From SZUA-100 sp965248135 (GTDB lineage Bacteria > Pseudomonadota > Alphaproteobacteria > Rhizobiales > Rhizobiaceae), in the NCBI GenBank assembly GCA_965248135.1, contig CBDFIN010000007.1, positions 1 through 64,000 of the forward strand: a DNA stretch of 64,000 bases, read 5' to 3'. The notes under the pieces are model-generated. The model saw only the letters and a program-made list of their open reading frames with translations. It had not been told where the DNA came from and searched no databases. The first letter of the stretch is position 1, and each line of letters starts with the position of its first letter. A program made the translations under genes and the position numbers. Below are positions 1 through 9,709 of this stretch, one piece after another.

Positions 1-540
1 GTCCGCGACCGCGAAGCGCTTGCAGCATTGTTTGAAGAATGTGCGCCCTTTGATATCCTGATCAGTGCTGCTACCGGTGGCGACCGCGCCATTGGTCCGT
101 TCATGCGCATGGATATGGCCGGATTTGCAACCTCGTTCGACAAACTCTGGGGCTATGCCAATGTGGTGCGTTACGGTGTCGAACGTATGGCCGAAGACGG
201 GACAGTTGTTTTGGTGAGCGGCGCGCCGGCGCGCAAATGCCGCACCGGCCAGGTGGCGATTTCGGCCGTTGGTGGCGCCGTGGAAGCGCTGGCAAGGGCC
301 GTTGCGCCCGAAATCGCACCGCGACGCCTGAATGTGGTCTCTCCAGGACTGATCGACACGCCAATGGTAGCGCTCAAAGGTGAGGAACGTGTGGCCCATT
401 ATCGCAAGCTCACCGCCAACAACGTCATTCCCCGTGTTGGCACCGCCGATGAAGTGGCCATGGCCATCGTCTATCTGGTGGAAAACGAGTTTGTCACCGG
501 CACAACGGTCGATGTGGATGGCGGCTGGCTGCTTTCCTGA
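1..540 (+). CDS. SDR family oxidoreductase, 3' part
   Basis: This is the C-terminal part of a short-chain dehydrogenase/reductase; the frame is open from base 1, so the N-terminal Rossmann glycine motif lies outside the window. Visible SDR landmarks are the NAG-like segment LISAATGG, the strand-5 serine region VVLVSGAPA and the C-terminal VDGGWL typical of FabG-like enzymes. The usual catalytic YxxxK is not obvious: the segment GQVAISAVGGAVEALARAVA aligns with it but has no tyrosine, which is odd and may mean altered chemistry or a non-enzymatic paralogue. The substrate cannot be inferred. The stop codon at 538-540 directly abuts the palindromic repeat starting at 541. Confidence 0.8.
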   Translation, partial: VRDREALAALFEECAPFDILISAATGGDRAIGPFMRMDMAGFATSFDKLWGYANVVRYGVERMAEDGTVVLVSGAPARKCRTGQVAISAVGGAVEALARAVAPEIAPRRLNVVSPGLIDTPMVALKGEERVAHYRKLTANNVIPRVGTADEVAMAIVYLVENEFVTGTTVDVDGGWLLS

Positions 541-731
541 CTAGTGGTTCTGTACCAACATTTGCATCCGCCAGCGGCTCGTACTTATGGCAAATGTTGG
601 AATCATAAGAACCACTAGAATTCAATAAGTTGCTAGTGGTCTTTGTGGCCAAAACGCTTGAAAAAGAACGTGCTGAAAAGGGATTCAAGCGTTTCGGCCA
701 GACCACTAATGGTTCTGTACCAACATTTGCA
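541..731 (+). repeat. Composite palindromic repeat, left copy
   Basis: There are two MITE-like hairpin modules in tandem. Module A (541-618) begins CTAGTGGTTCT and ends AGAACCACTAG, with an inner inverted pair CCAACATTTGC/GCAAATGTTGG. Module B (633-709) begins CTAGTGGTCT, ends AGACCACTA, and its arms contain GGCCAAAACGCTTGAA and its imperfect complement. A third partial module start follows to about 731. The same composite occurs inverted at 20419-20586, and a relative is at 41536-41703. No coding potential is seen. Confidence 0.85.
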
Positions 732-780
732 GAGTTAAGGCCGAAATTGGTTGATGGCATGATCTGATAGGTGGCGTATT

Positions 781-1740
781 GTGACGGGTGTGAAAGCCCG
801 CCAGAACCTCACAAGGAGCAACACGCCTGTGAAGAACGATACAACCATCTTGCCATTCCACCAATCGGAAACGCTAGTGGCTCCTTTGAGCGAGGTTGCT
901 CGGGAAGGCGCTCGGCGCATGCTGGCGGAAGCCTTGAAAGCTGAAGCTGAAGCTGATGCGTTTGTCGCCAGTTTTTGCGATGAACAATTAGAGGATGGAC
1001 GCCAACGGATTGTGCGGATGGTGTTTACCTTCACGCGCGGATGGAAGAGAATGCCGAATGTATGCTGGTAATTATTGGCGCTACACCGGAGGGCAAGAAA
1101 GAACTCGTCGGCTTTCAGGTCGGCCTTCGGGAGAGCGCAAAGAGCTGGTAGGGGCTGCTGAGCGACATCAATGGCCGAGGGTTGTCGGTAGCACCAGAAA
1201 TCGCCGTTGGGGATGGAGCCATGGGGTTCTGGAACGCTCTCGATAAGGTCTTTCCAAGCACAAAACACCAGCGATGCTGGGTTCATAAGGTGAAGAATGT
1301 GCTGAACTGTTTTCCAAAGCAAATGGCTCCTGGCGTGAAGTCGGATTTGGACGACATCCAGCATGCTGAGACGCGCGCAAGCCGAAGCTGCGCTGTCCCT
1401 TTTCTCCGAAGGCGCTAAATACGACAAGGGCGTTGCCTGTGTGAACAAAGACAAAGAAGCGATGCTGGCATTCTTTGACTTCCCCGCCGAACATTGGGGC
1501 CATTTACGCACCTCAAGCCCAATCGAAAGCGTTTTTGCCACTGTCCGACACAGTACGGTCCGCACCAAAGGAGCGCTGTCGCAAAAGACAGCAAAGCTAA
1601 TGGTATTTACCCTCATTCAGTCCGCATCGAAAAAATGGTTGCGCCTCAAAGGCAGAAATCAGTTGCCAAAAGTCATCGAAGGAATCATATCCAATGACGG
1701 TATCGAAGTGATGGACGATACTCAAAACCGCGCCGCCTGA
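781..1740 (+). pseudogene. IS256-family (mutator) transposase, degenerate
   Basis: This is the remnant of a mutator-type transposase, a DDE enzyme that normally has about 400 residues. The start reads LSEVAREGARRMLAEALKAE, the middle reads QRCWVHKVKNVLNCFPK and the end reads GHLRTSSPIESVF; all three are characteristic of IS256 proteins. The pieces lie in different frames (781-1071, about 1060-1180, 1182-1370, 1363-1740). A large internal segment that would carry the first catalytic aspartate is missing near 1020-1065. It is therefore inactive. No clear terminal inverted repeats were identified. It is the first of several dead transposases marking the left side of the island. Confidence 0.85.
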
Positions 1741-1873
1741 AATGCGCATCACCCGAATTCAAGCATAGTTCCACATCCATTCCAATATAATACCAATGGC
1801 ATGATTTTCTGACTCGTATGGGATTCCCAAATCACTGATGTTCTGATTCAATGGGTGGCGAAGGAGATTTGCC

Positions 1874-2539
1874 ATGCCATCAACAGGACTTGTACTTCGA
1901 AGAGATTTTGATGCCCCCACGCTTCGCCAATTTTCCCGACGATGCAGTGACACAAGACAGGTACGCCGTCTTCTGGCGCTTGCAGCCATTTACGATGGCA
2001 TGAGCCGGGCAGATGCTGCCAGGGTTGGCGGGATGGATCGTCAAACGCTGCGCGACTGGGTCCTTGAGATTCAACGCAGAAGGTCCAGATGGCCTGACCA
2101 ATCGTCAGGGGGCGGGACGGCCACGCCTTTTGAGCGATGAACAAATGAATGAGCTGTCCGAGATCGTCAATGCTGGCCCTGATCCGGCGGTGGACGGGGT
2201 TGTGCGCTGGCGGCGGATTGATTTAAAGCGGGTGATTGAAGAGCGCTTTGGTGCCGTCTACGCCGAACGCTCGATATCCGAACTCCTTGCCGTCCTTGGC
2301 TTTTCCCGCATGAGCACCCGCCCGCAGCATCCAAAGCAGGATGAGCGTGTGATTGAGGCTTTCAAAAAAACTTCGCCAACACGCTTGCAGCTCACATAGC
2401 CGATCTGCCGGAAGACACTCCCGTTGAGATTTGGTGGCAGGATGAAGCCCGGTTGGGCCAGAAGAACGGGCAAACACGCATCTGGGCGAAGAAAGGCACC
2501 CGCCCCCGAATGCCCGCTGATCAGCGATACAAGAATGCA
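1874..2539 (+). pseudogene. IS630-family transposase, truncated
   Basis: This is the N-terminal half of an IS630-type transposase. An N-terminal helix-turn-helix (DGMSRADAARVGGMDRQTLR) is followed in another frame by GAGRPRLLSDEQMNELSEIV and then, after a further shift near 2390, by PVEIWWQDEARLGQKNG, which contains the first catalytic acidic residues. The gene is frameshifted at least twice and is cut at about 2540 by the inverted repeat of the next IS630 element; the C-terminal DDE half does not reappear downstream. Confidence 0.8.
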
Positions 2540-3425
2540 TATAGCCAAGCGACATAATTTTGATTATAGTTTTGTACATGACTTATCCTGTTAAATTCCG
2601 CAAACATGTTCTTAAGGTTCGAGACAAGGAAGGGCTGACATTAAAACAAACGGCACTTCGGTTTAGCGTTGGGGTTGCCTCGGTTGTTCGCTGGGCCAAT
2701 CGGCTTGAGCCGGATCAATCCAAGCCCCGCATGCGCAAGATTGACATGGCTGCACTGGCCCGCGATGTGGCGGAATTTCCCGATGCCTATCAGTATGAAC
2801 GTGCGGTGCGTTTTGATGTTTCACCTAAGGCAATCTGGCAGGCGTTGCACAAGTTGGGGGTGACATATAAAAAAAGCGTTTCGCCATCCGAAGGCGGACG
2901 CGACCAGGCGTACAGCCTTCCAGGAAACGATTAGCGGGCATGAAAAAACCGGCAAGCCCATCGTCTATATTGATGAATCAGGCTTTGCCCATGATATGCC
3001 CCGCACCCACGGCTATGCGGCCAAGGGCCTGCGCTGTTTTGGCGTTCATGACTGGCATGCGCGGGGAAGGACAAACGTCATCGGGGCGTTGTTGGGCGGC
3101 ACCTTGCTGACAACCTGCCTGTTTCCATGCAATATCGACAGCGATGTCTTCCATGGCTGGTTGACAGGCGATCTCATTCCAAAGCTGCCTCCCGGTGCTG
3201 TTGTTGTTATGGACAATGCAAGTTTTCACAAGCGCCAGGACATGAAGGAGGCTATCAAGGATGCCGGACACACACTCGAATATCTACCGCCATATTCTCC
3301 AGACCTCAACCCGATCGAGCATAAATGGGCACAGGCAAAGGCCATCAGACGAAAACACAAATGCGATATCGAAACACTGTTCAAGGACTTCAATATTTGA
3401 ATCAAAACAGTGTCGCTTGGCTATA
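2540..3425 (+). mobile_element. IS630-family insertion sequence with intact ends
   Basis: This is a complete-looking element of 886 bp. The left end TATAGCCAAGCGACA (2540-2554) and the right end TGTCGCTTGGCTATA (3411-3425) are perfect inverted repeats, and both edges contain TA, as expected for this family's TA target. It lies between a truncated IS630 gene on the left and a truncated IS3 element on the right, so it probably inserted at or created their junction. Its right inverted repeat supplies the last codons and stop of the IS3 orfB reading frame. Confidence 0.85.
2578..3400 (+). CDS. IS630-family transposase (two overlapping frames)
   Basis: This is a DDE transposase encoded in two frames. 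The first part (MTYPVKFRKHVLKVRDKEG, a helix-turn-helix) runs to a stop at 2934. The second part, in the +1 frame, carries VYIDESGFAHDMPRTHGYAA, VVMDNASFHKR and PYSPDLNPIEHKW, so all three catalytic acidic positions are present. The frames would join perfectly if the A7 run at 2869-2875 were read as A6 (Y-K-K-A-F-R-H-P). Either transcriptional or translational slippage on that run restores the product, as known for some IS families, or one base was gained. Start ATG 2578 was chosen because it begins the conserved N-terminus. It is possibly still active. Confidence 0.75.
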
Positions 3426-4327
3426 GTACAGCTCCTCTGCTTCAGCGGGTGGAATATTTCCGATTGGTTCCAGCAGGCGACGGTTGTTGAACCAGTCAAC
3501 CCATTTGAGGGTCGCCATTTCAACGTCGTCAATCTTGCGCCATGAACTTTTTCTATGAATGACTTCCGCCTTGTAAAGTCCATTAATGGTTTCGGCCAAG
3601 GCGTTGTCATATGAGTCGCCGACACTGCCAACGGATGGCTCAATCCCGGCCTCTGCCAGCCGTTCGGTGTAGCGGATCGAGACATACTGAACGCCCCGGT
3701 CACTGTGATGGATCAGCCCGTCTTGTTGAACCGGCTGCCGATCATAGAGGGCCTGTTCCAAAGCATCCAAGACGAAATCGGTTTTGGCAGAGCGTGACAC
3801 GCGCCAGCCAACAATCCGGCGGGCAAATACATCGATGATAAAAGTAACATAGGCAAATCCCTGCCACGTTGACACAAAGGTAAAATCACTCACCCACAGC
3901 ATATTGGGTGCAGGAGCGTTGAATTCTCTGTTCACATGGTCGCGTGGACACGGGGCGGAAGGATTGCTGTGGGTTGTCTTGAGGATTTTTCCTCTGATAA
4001 CGCCCTGTATTCCAAGCTGTTTCATCAACCGCTCCACAGTACAACGCGCGACATCAAAATCCTCTCGCTGCATCTGTCGCCAGACTTTGCGCACCCCGTA
4101 GACTTCATGATTGTCATCCCAAACACGCTGGACCTCAGGGCGCAACTCTGCATCACGTTTGGCGCGATCACTGGCCAGACCGGGATCACGGGCAATAGCT
4201 GCATGGGAATGATATGTTGAAGGGGCGATCGGCAACACTTTGCAGATCGGCCAGAATATAACAGTGGCCCGTGATCATCACGATGATCATCGATAAACAT
4301 CTTCATCTTCTCAGTGGGCGCCCACAA
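3402..4327 (-). pseudogene. IS3-family transposase OrfB, frameshifted and 3'-truncated
   Basis: This is the integrase-core (rve, DDE) subunit. The N-terminal end (KMKMFIDDHRDDHG) is in one frame up to about 4270, after which the correct continuation WPICKVLPIAPSTYHSH is in another, so a single-base shift separates them. The remainder is open: NMLWVSDFTFVSTWQGFAYV holds the first catalytic Asp, GLIHHSDRGVQYVS the second, and DNALAETINGLYKAEVIH the Glu. The last residues, SQATLF, are encoded by the inverted repeat of the neighbouring IS630, so the native C-terminus is lost. Confidence 0.75.
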
Positions 4328-4735
4328 TCATGGCTCGCTCCGCCTGGGCAAAGTTGACCGCCAAAACGCCATTGGTTCGAGTGACAAGGTCAACGCGAGA
4401 CGCTTTCCTGAGAATTTCATTGGCCTGACGCAATTCCCGGACTTCGCGCTCCAGCGCTTTGATGCGCTCGCGCTCATCGCTTGTAACGCCATCACGCAAG
4501 CCAGTGTCCGTCTCTTCCTGACGAAGCCATTTGCGAAGCGTTTCTGCCGTGCAGCCAATTTTGGGTGCAATTGCAGAAATCGTCGCCCACTGACTGTCAT
4601 AATTTTGTTGATGTTCCAACACCATCCGAACGGCACGCGTACGCACTTCAGGTGAATATCTCTTCGATCTCTTGTTCTTTTCCATAGCTCCAAGTCATCC
4701 TATCTTTGGAGCCTCGGTAAACCCGGGGCGGTTCA
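3426..4735 (-). mobile_element. IS3-family insertion sequence, 3'-truncated
   Basis: The element lies on the minus strand. Its left end is at 4735 and reads TGAACCGCCCCGGGTTTACC on the minus strand, the classic IS3 terminus. It contains orfA (4311-4685) and orfB (to 3402). The other terminus is missing: the orfB coding sequence runs straight into the IS630 inverted repeat at 3425, so the element was cut there. It is non-autonomous at best. Confidence 0.8.
4311..4685 (-). CDS. IS3-family transposase OrfA
   Basis: This is a helix-turn-helix plus leucine-zipper subunit of IS3 transposase. It begins MEKNKRSKRYSPEVRTRAVR, with the HTH in residues 10-60 (IGCTAETLRKWLRQ) and a coiled-coil in residues 65-95 (ERIKALEREVRELRQANEIL). 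The end after RKAS is unlike typical family members, which read FAQAELDR soon after; here an extra segment precedes FAQAERAM, suggesting local rearrangement. Normally it pairs with OrfB through a -1 frameshift to make OrfAB. Confidence 0.75.
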   Translation of the reverse strand: MEKNKRSKRYSPEVRTRAVRMVLEHQQNYDSQWATISAIAPKIGCTAETLRKWLRQEETDTGLRDGVTSDERERIKALEREVRELRQANEILRKASRVDLVTRTNGVLAVNFAQAERAMIVGAH

Positions 4736-5070
4736 CCCTGCTTCTCCTGCCTGCATCGGCAAGACAATCCATCACCTTTGATCGTGGCACCGAGTTTCGT
4801 GATCATGAGGCAATGAAGGACAAGCTGGGCGCAGATATCTGGTATTGCGATCCCCACGCCCCATGGCAACGTGGTACAATCGAAAACACAAATGGTATCC
4901 TGCGAAGAGACATGCCACGCAAAACAGATATCACCGATTACTCACGAAAGGACATTACGATGATCCAGCTCATGGTGAATTCAACCCCAAGAAAATGCCT
5001 CAATTTCAAAACACCTGAAGAGGCATTTATTCAAAAACTCATTTCAACAAATGGTGCACTTGACTTGTGA
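4736..5070 (+). pseudogene. IS30-family transposase, C-terminal remnant
   Basis: This is the C-terminal third of an IS30 transposase. SITFDRGTEFRDHEA contains the second catalytic aspartate, and WYCDPHAPWQRGTIENTNGI contains the conserved CDP-x-x-PWQRG-x-x-EN-x-NG block with the catalytic glutamate. The N-terminal two thirds are missing; the IS3 terminus at 4735 abuts it, so the IS3 insertion plus deletion probably removed them. The end (NFKTPEEAF) is normal for the family. Confidence 0.85.
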
Positions 5071-5253
5071 ATCCAGCTACTATGATACACGACCGAACTA
5101 TGGAAGTACAATATGCATCTCAATTCAAGATATTTCACAAATTAATATCTGATAATCAGTTATTATTATTGTCAAAAATTTTTGAATGCTCAAATGAAAA
5201 CTAAAATTGAATGAATTCAAATTGATTTTTTGCACTGGTGGATGAGCAATTGC

Positions 5254-5290
5254 TTGACATAAAGTATGACCACATATCATATAAAATATA
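5254..5290 (+). promoter_or_regulatory. Putative promoter of the cmr operon
   Basis: TTGACA at 5254-5259 is a perfect -35 hexamer. It is followed by an AT-rich stretch (CATATCATATAAAATATA) holding several possible -10 boxes; the best spaced (18 nt) is CATATA at 5278-5283. The start codon of cmr1 is at 5291 with no Shine-Dalgarno sequence, so the mRNA may be leaderless or nearly so. The preceding 5071-5253 stretch is AT-rich and has no recognisable gene. Confidence 0.5.
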
Positions 5291-6589
5291 ATGGCCCCGC
5301 AATCATCAGAAATTCAAATTGGGGGAATCGCTGATGGAAGTATTTCAACCAAATACATAAAGGCCGAATTTGAGATCGTTACTCCCATGTTTTTGGGAGG
5401 CGCTGAACATGAGGCTGGGAGGATCAGAGAAACAAGCGTCAAGGGCGCGCTGGCATTTTGGTGGCGAGCGCTAAAATATTCTGACTTTGTTGAACGGGCT
5501 GGTGAGGATCAGGATAAAGCGCTGCATAATATGCGCAAGCGCGAGATTGCGCTTTTCGGCGGCGAGACCGCGCAGGGAGCGTTTTCGCTTATCGTTAAGC
5601 AGGATGAGCATGATATAGAACATGATGGACAAACAAATGCCAATTCCGCTTCCACCCAAATCAAGAGCGGAGCCGGCACCACCTATTTGGCTACGGTTTG
5701 CTGGACAAAGGCGAATTCAAGCGGAGCTGGTTTAAGTCAGGAAAAACCTTTGTATTAAAGCTTGTGTTCACACCTCAGGCAACGTCGGAAGACAGAAAAA
5801 CTATACTAGAGGTGATCAAGGTCTTTGCCTGTTGGGTGGATTGGGCGCACGGGTTCGCCGTGGTTGGGGATCGGTGGCGCTGACATCATTAGATATTTGC
5901 GGAGAAGTGCCCGATGCCTGCGCACCTGCGAAAGACAGGGATGCTTATAAACACCAAATTTCAGAACTTCCGAAGAATCCCAAGATCGGTGGCGCGGAAT
6001 ATTGCGTAACCAGTCTTGCCGGCGACAGCAGCATCTATGTTGGTACAAAGGAGGATTCCAATTCTCTCAAAGTGTTGGACTGCGTTGGGACCGGACTGAA
6101 GCGGTATCGTGGATGGAGTAGTCCTGATGAAGGAAATTTTGTTGCCGACCATCACTGGTTCAAGGAAGGTGACAGCCGGAAATGCGATGGGCAGTTTCCT
6201 TACGATGTTGCTGGTAAGCCCAAGACAATTAATACGAACAAGCTACCGCAACGCGCAGTTTTTGGTTTACCGCATAATTATTATTCACCTGCGGCGAGAA
6301 ACAATGGCGTTTCGCTTGCGATGAATGTGGAAGGGCCAAAGAAAAAAGTGATGGATCGCCGCGCCAGTCCGCTGTTCATTCATGTGCATAAAACACTTGA
6401 TCAAAAATGCTTTGGTGTTCTTTTCGTCCTTCCAACAAAATTTTTACCTGACGGCAAGATAGGTGTTGACTGTAAGACAAAGGATTATCACTTCGAAAAA
6501 ACGATAATCACAAACATGCTTATAGGTTTAACACCTTCGGGAGTTAAATCCCGGGCGACCCCTATTTCCCGTCCAAAAAGATTTTGTGA
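5291..6589 (+). pseudogene. cmr1: Cmr1 (type III-B RAMP), three frameshifts
   Basis: Cmr1 is a RAMP protein at the 3' end of the crRNA in the Cmr complex. The start TPMFLGGAEHEAGRIRETSV followed by KGALAFWWRA is diagnostic. The frame then breaks three times: near 5688 (YLGYGLLDKGEF is restored by adding one G to TTTGGC), near 5832 (LLGGLGARVRRGWGSV, by adding one C) and near 6550 (PGDPYFPSKKIL, by adding one C). All three are single-base losses in short homopolymers. The repaired gene would end in TGA 6587-6589, overlapping the ATG of cas10. As given, no functional Cmr1 can be made unless these are sequencing errors. Confidence 0.85.
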
Positions 6590-8616
6590 TGACGGTCCTC
6601 CACTTCACTCTCGGCCCGGTACAGGGGTTTATTGCCGAGGCCCGACGGGTGCGGGATCTGTGGGCCGGGTCGTTTTTATTGTCCTGGCTGTCGGGTCAGG
6701 CGATGGTGGCATTGAAGGACAAAGGTGGGAAGATTGAGTTTCCCCAAACTGAAGGTGATGCGCTGTTTGAGGCCATTGTCGCTGCCCGGGCTGGTGAAAT
6801 TCCAGATACCCGCCCTTATATCGGTTCGCTGCCCAACCGGTTTAAGGCCGATATTTCAAAGGTATCCGGCGATGCCGGTGAAATATGCAAACAGGCCGTC
6901 ACGGATGCATGGATGAACCTTGCCGATGAAGTTTTCAAGACCTTCATCGAAAGCAATTCAGCACCTGACACAGAAGAAATCTGGCAACAGCAGGTCAAAA
7001 ATTTTTGGGAAATAAACTGGGTATCCGGCCAAGCACCCGCCGACAATAGCGACGGAACATGGCTCGACAAGCGCAAAAACTGGCGCAGCCACTATGTTGG
7101 GCCAGGCACTGATGAGGGAGGCGATCATTGCCGGTTGATGGGCCAGTATCAGGAGATTTCCGGTTATCACCGCTTTGGAGAAGCCAAGAGAAAACAAACT
7201 GAATTCTGGGATAACTTGCGCAATTCAAAAGGTATGCGCGATCTCGATCTAAAGGACGATGAACGTCTTTGCGCCATCGCCCTGATCAAGCGGCTGTTTC
7301 CGGTTTTGGGTGACGAAAAGATTAAATCAGTGATTGGCTGGGTGCCGGGCACGACAAAAGGCAAAGAGAAGGTCAACATTATCAACTGGCCCTCCACCAG
7401 TTATATCTGTGCCGTGCCCTGGCTGAAAGCGGTGGAACCAAATCCCCCGGAAACGGAGAGAGGCACCTATTCCAGCATTGTCAAATCTAGCCTTAAATCC
7501 AGCTTCATGGGGGAAACGGAAACCGAGTTGTTCAATTTTCCGAAAGAGGAATTTTTTAAGCTTGATGGACACTTGTTGCATCAAGATGGCATTGCAGCCT
7601 GGGATGAAAAGGAGTTCAAGACGAGCAAGGAGGCAGCGGAAACTCGCAAGCAATTGTCGTCTGGGCTGGCCGATGTGGCTAAAAAAGTTGGTGGTTCAAC
7701 CGCCATCTACGCCAGTGAGTTTTACGCGGTTTTGGCTATGGACGGCGACGAAGTGGGCGCGCGTATGAAATTCGATGCCGAACTGATTTCTGAAAGCCTG
7801 GCGATTTTTACCAATTCCGTCAAAGAATATTTCGATCCAAATTGCGGCAATCCCCCCAACGGGGTGTTGATCTATGCCGGTGGCGATGATGTGCTGGCGC
7901 TGGTGCCGGTGGATAGTGCAGTTCTGGCCGCCAAATATCTGCGTAAAAAATATGAAGAATCTTTTTGTGAGAAGGTTGAAGAACCTTTCACCATGTCCGC
8001 CTCGATCACCTTCGCTCAATATAAGATTCCTCTGACCGCAGTATTGGCCAACGCCCATTTTTATCTGGATGAAATCGCCAAAGCCAAAAACGGCCGCGAC
8101 AGTGTGGCCATAGCAGTGATGAAACCCGGCGGCATCGCCTGTGATTGGACGTCGTGCTGGAAGGATAAAGATTGCGATCCAGTCTCCGCGCTTGAAGAAA
8201 TTGCAATGGAAGGCCTGGGACAGAGCAGTTTAGGCGCAGACGATGACTATTCTTCCAGCTTTTTTTACAACATCCGCGAACGCTACCTGCCGCTATTTGC
8301 CGATCAAGAAATGGATGACGGTGATGAGCATCATGAGCCTGATGTTGAAGCCGATTTTGCCGATCCGCAGTTCATGAAAAATGTGCTGGAGGCGGAATAT
8401 TTGAAATCATTGGGTCAGACCAAAGTTGAAAGGGAAAAGGTGGAACTGGTCATCGGCCGTATGATGAAAATCGGCCAGCCGCTTTATCGCAAGAATAAGG
8501 AAATCAACAAGTCGGGGATCTATAATTTTGATGGCGCGCTGGTTGCGCGGTTCATGGCAGTGGAAGCTCGCTGGCACATGCTGAAAATTCCGGTCTCGGG
8601 GGCGGGTAATGAGTGA
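6589..8616 (+). CDS. cas10: Cas10/Cmr2, type III-B large subunit, no HD domain
   Basis: Cas10 is the signalling subunit of the Cmr complex; its Palm domain makes cyclic oligoadenylate from ATP when the complex binds target RNA. The 675-residue protein opens with HFTLGPVQGFIAEARRVRDL, the standard start of Cmr2 proteins that lack an N-terminal HD nuclease, so DNA cleavage is not expected. The cyclase motif AGGDD lies at about residues 429-433 (YAGGDDVLALVP). A Cys-containing segment, CDWTSCWKDKDC, follows. ATG 6589 overlaps the cmr1 stop; the stop at 8614-8616 overlaps the cmr3 start. It is the only core Cmr gene that is fully open. Confidence 0.92.
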   Translation: MTVLHFTLGPVQGFIAEARRVRDLWAGSFLLSWLSGQAMVALKDKGGKIEFPQTEGDALFEAIVAARAGEIPDTRPYIGSLPNRFKADISKVSGDAGEICKQAVTDAWMNLADEVFKTFIESNSAPDTEEIWQQQVKNFWEINWVSGQAPADNSDGTWLDKRKNWRSHYVGPGTDEGGDHCRLMGQYQEISGYHRFGEAKRKQTEFWDNLRNSKGMRDLDLKDDERLCAIALIKRLFPVLGDEKIKSVIGWVPGTTKGKEKVNIINWPSTSYICAVPWLKAVEPNPPETERGTYSSIVKSSLKSSFMGETETELFNFPKEEFFKLDGHLLHQDGIAAWDEKEFKTSKEAAETRKQLSSGLADVAKKVGGSTAIYASEFYAVLAMDGDEVGARMKFDAELISESLAIFTNSVKEYFDPNCGNPPNGVLIYAGGDDVLALVPVDSAVLAAKYLRKKYEESFCEKVEEPFTMSASITFAQYKIPLTAVLANAHFYLDEIAKAKNGRDSVAIAVMKPGGIACDWTSCWKDKDCDPVSALEEIAMEGLGQSSLGADDDYSSSFFYNIRERYLPLFADQEMDDGDEHHEPDVEADFADPQFMKNVLEAEYLKSLGQTKVEREKVELVIGRMMKIGQPLYRKNKEINKSGIYNFDGALVARFMAVEARWHMLKIPVSGAGNE

Positions 8617-9708
8617 TCGTTTGTCCCTGAAAATTTCCGCGATAGATACGGTGATGTTTCGCGATGGCAAACCGTTCAACCAGGCGGATGCAGGTGCAAG
8701 CCTTGCCGCCAGTGTTTTTCCGCCCTATCCGCCCACATTAGCCGGTGCGGTGCGCGCCGCGATTTGGAGTGCGTTGGGAGGGAGAAAAGAAGACTGGGAC
8801 AAAACCCTGCTTGGAGATGGGACCAATTGGCAAAGCAGAAAAAATGTGTTGGGCAAGCTGGAGTTCAGCGCGCCGGGTGTATTGTGGCATGATAGTCCGG
8901 TCTATCGTGTTCCGTTGCACGTGGTGACGGTAAAGGACAAAGAGGGCGAAAAGGGCCGTTCGGAGCCAAAAATACTTTCACCAGAAAAGATTTTCTTGGA
9001 CTGTGATATGGCAGGTGGTCCGGTGCGATTTCCGGCGATTTCCGGCGAAGGTGTAAAAACCATCGAGAGCCGCTGGGTGACGCTGAAGGGCATGGAGAAT
9101 ATACTGGCGGGAAACCCTCCGAGCAAAGAGCATCTCATCAAAAAGAACCGAAATTTGGCAGATCGAGCCAAGGGTCGGTATTGGTATAGAACGCGACAGC
9201 CGCACCACAGTTGACGGCAATCTTTATATGGCCAGCCACGTGCGTATGTCAGATGCGACCAGTCTTTATGTGGAAATAGGGCGGATGTGACAGGAGCTGT
9301 TTGAAGGGTCGATTACAACCGCTTGCAGGCGAACACCGCATGGCCGAAATCGCTTCCCTCACAAAGGTGGACTTGCCGAAAAGACCTAAACAGCTGAACC
9401 ACAATCGATATTGCGTTATCCAGCTTTCTCCTCTCATTTTGGAGTCCATGCCCAACCCCGGCGGTGTATTGCCAAACTTGCCGGGGAATTTGGTCAGCGC
9501 CTGTCTGGGTAAGCCTTTGATGATCGGCGGTTGGGATTTTAAAAAATGCCGACCAATCGCCATGCGCCAGGCAATACCCGCCGGTTCTGTATGGTTTATG
9601 GGCGTGGAAAACCAAGAGCAACGCGCCGAGGCCCTCAATTGGCATCTTGGCAAGATCGGCCTGGCAACAGAATGGGGCTTTGGCCAGATAATGATCGGGA
9701 GTTGGTAA
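8609..9708 (+). pseudogene. cmr3: Cmr3 (type III-B RAMP), two frameshifts
   Basis: Cmr3 binds the crRNA 5' tag next to Cas10. The start is typical: MFRDGKPFNQADAGA, then FPPYPPTLAGAVRAAI. The first break is near 9155, where removing one T from TTT gives WQIEPRVGIGIERDSRTTV, a conserved Cmr3 block. The second is near 9280, where removing one G from GGG joins YVEIGG to the segment LQPLAGEHRMAEIA, the usual GGE-R-like motif. The last part, NWHLGKIGLATEWGFGQ, is the C-terminal glycine-rich RAMP motif. Both changes are single-base gains in homopolymers. It overlaps cas10 by 8 nt. Confidence 0.85.
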
Positions 9709-9709
9709 A

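Noticed and set aside
735..1616. 293-codon open frame on the minus strand
   Set aside because: It is the shadow of the IS256 remnant, whose plus-strand fragments match transposase blocks; the minus-strand product matches no family I know.
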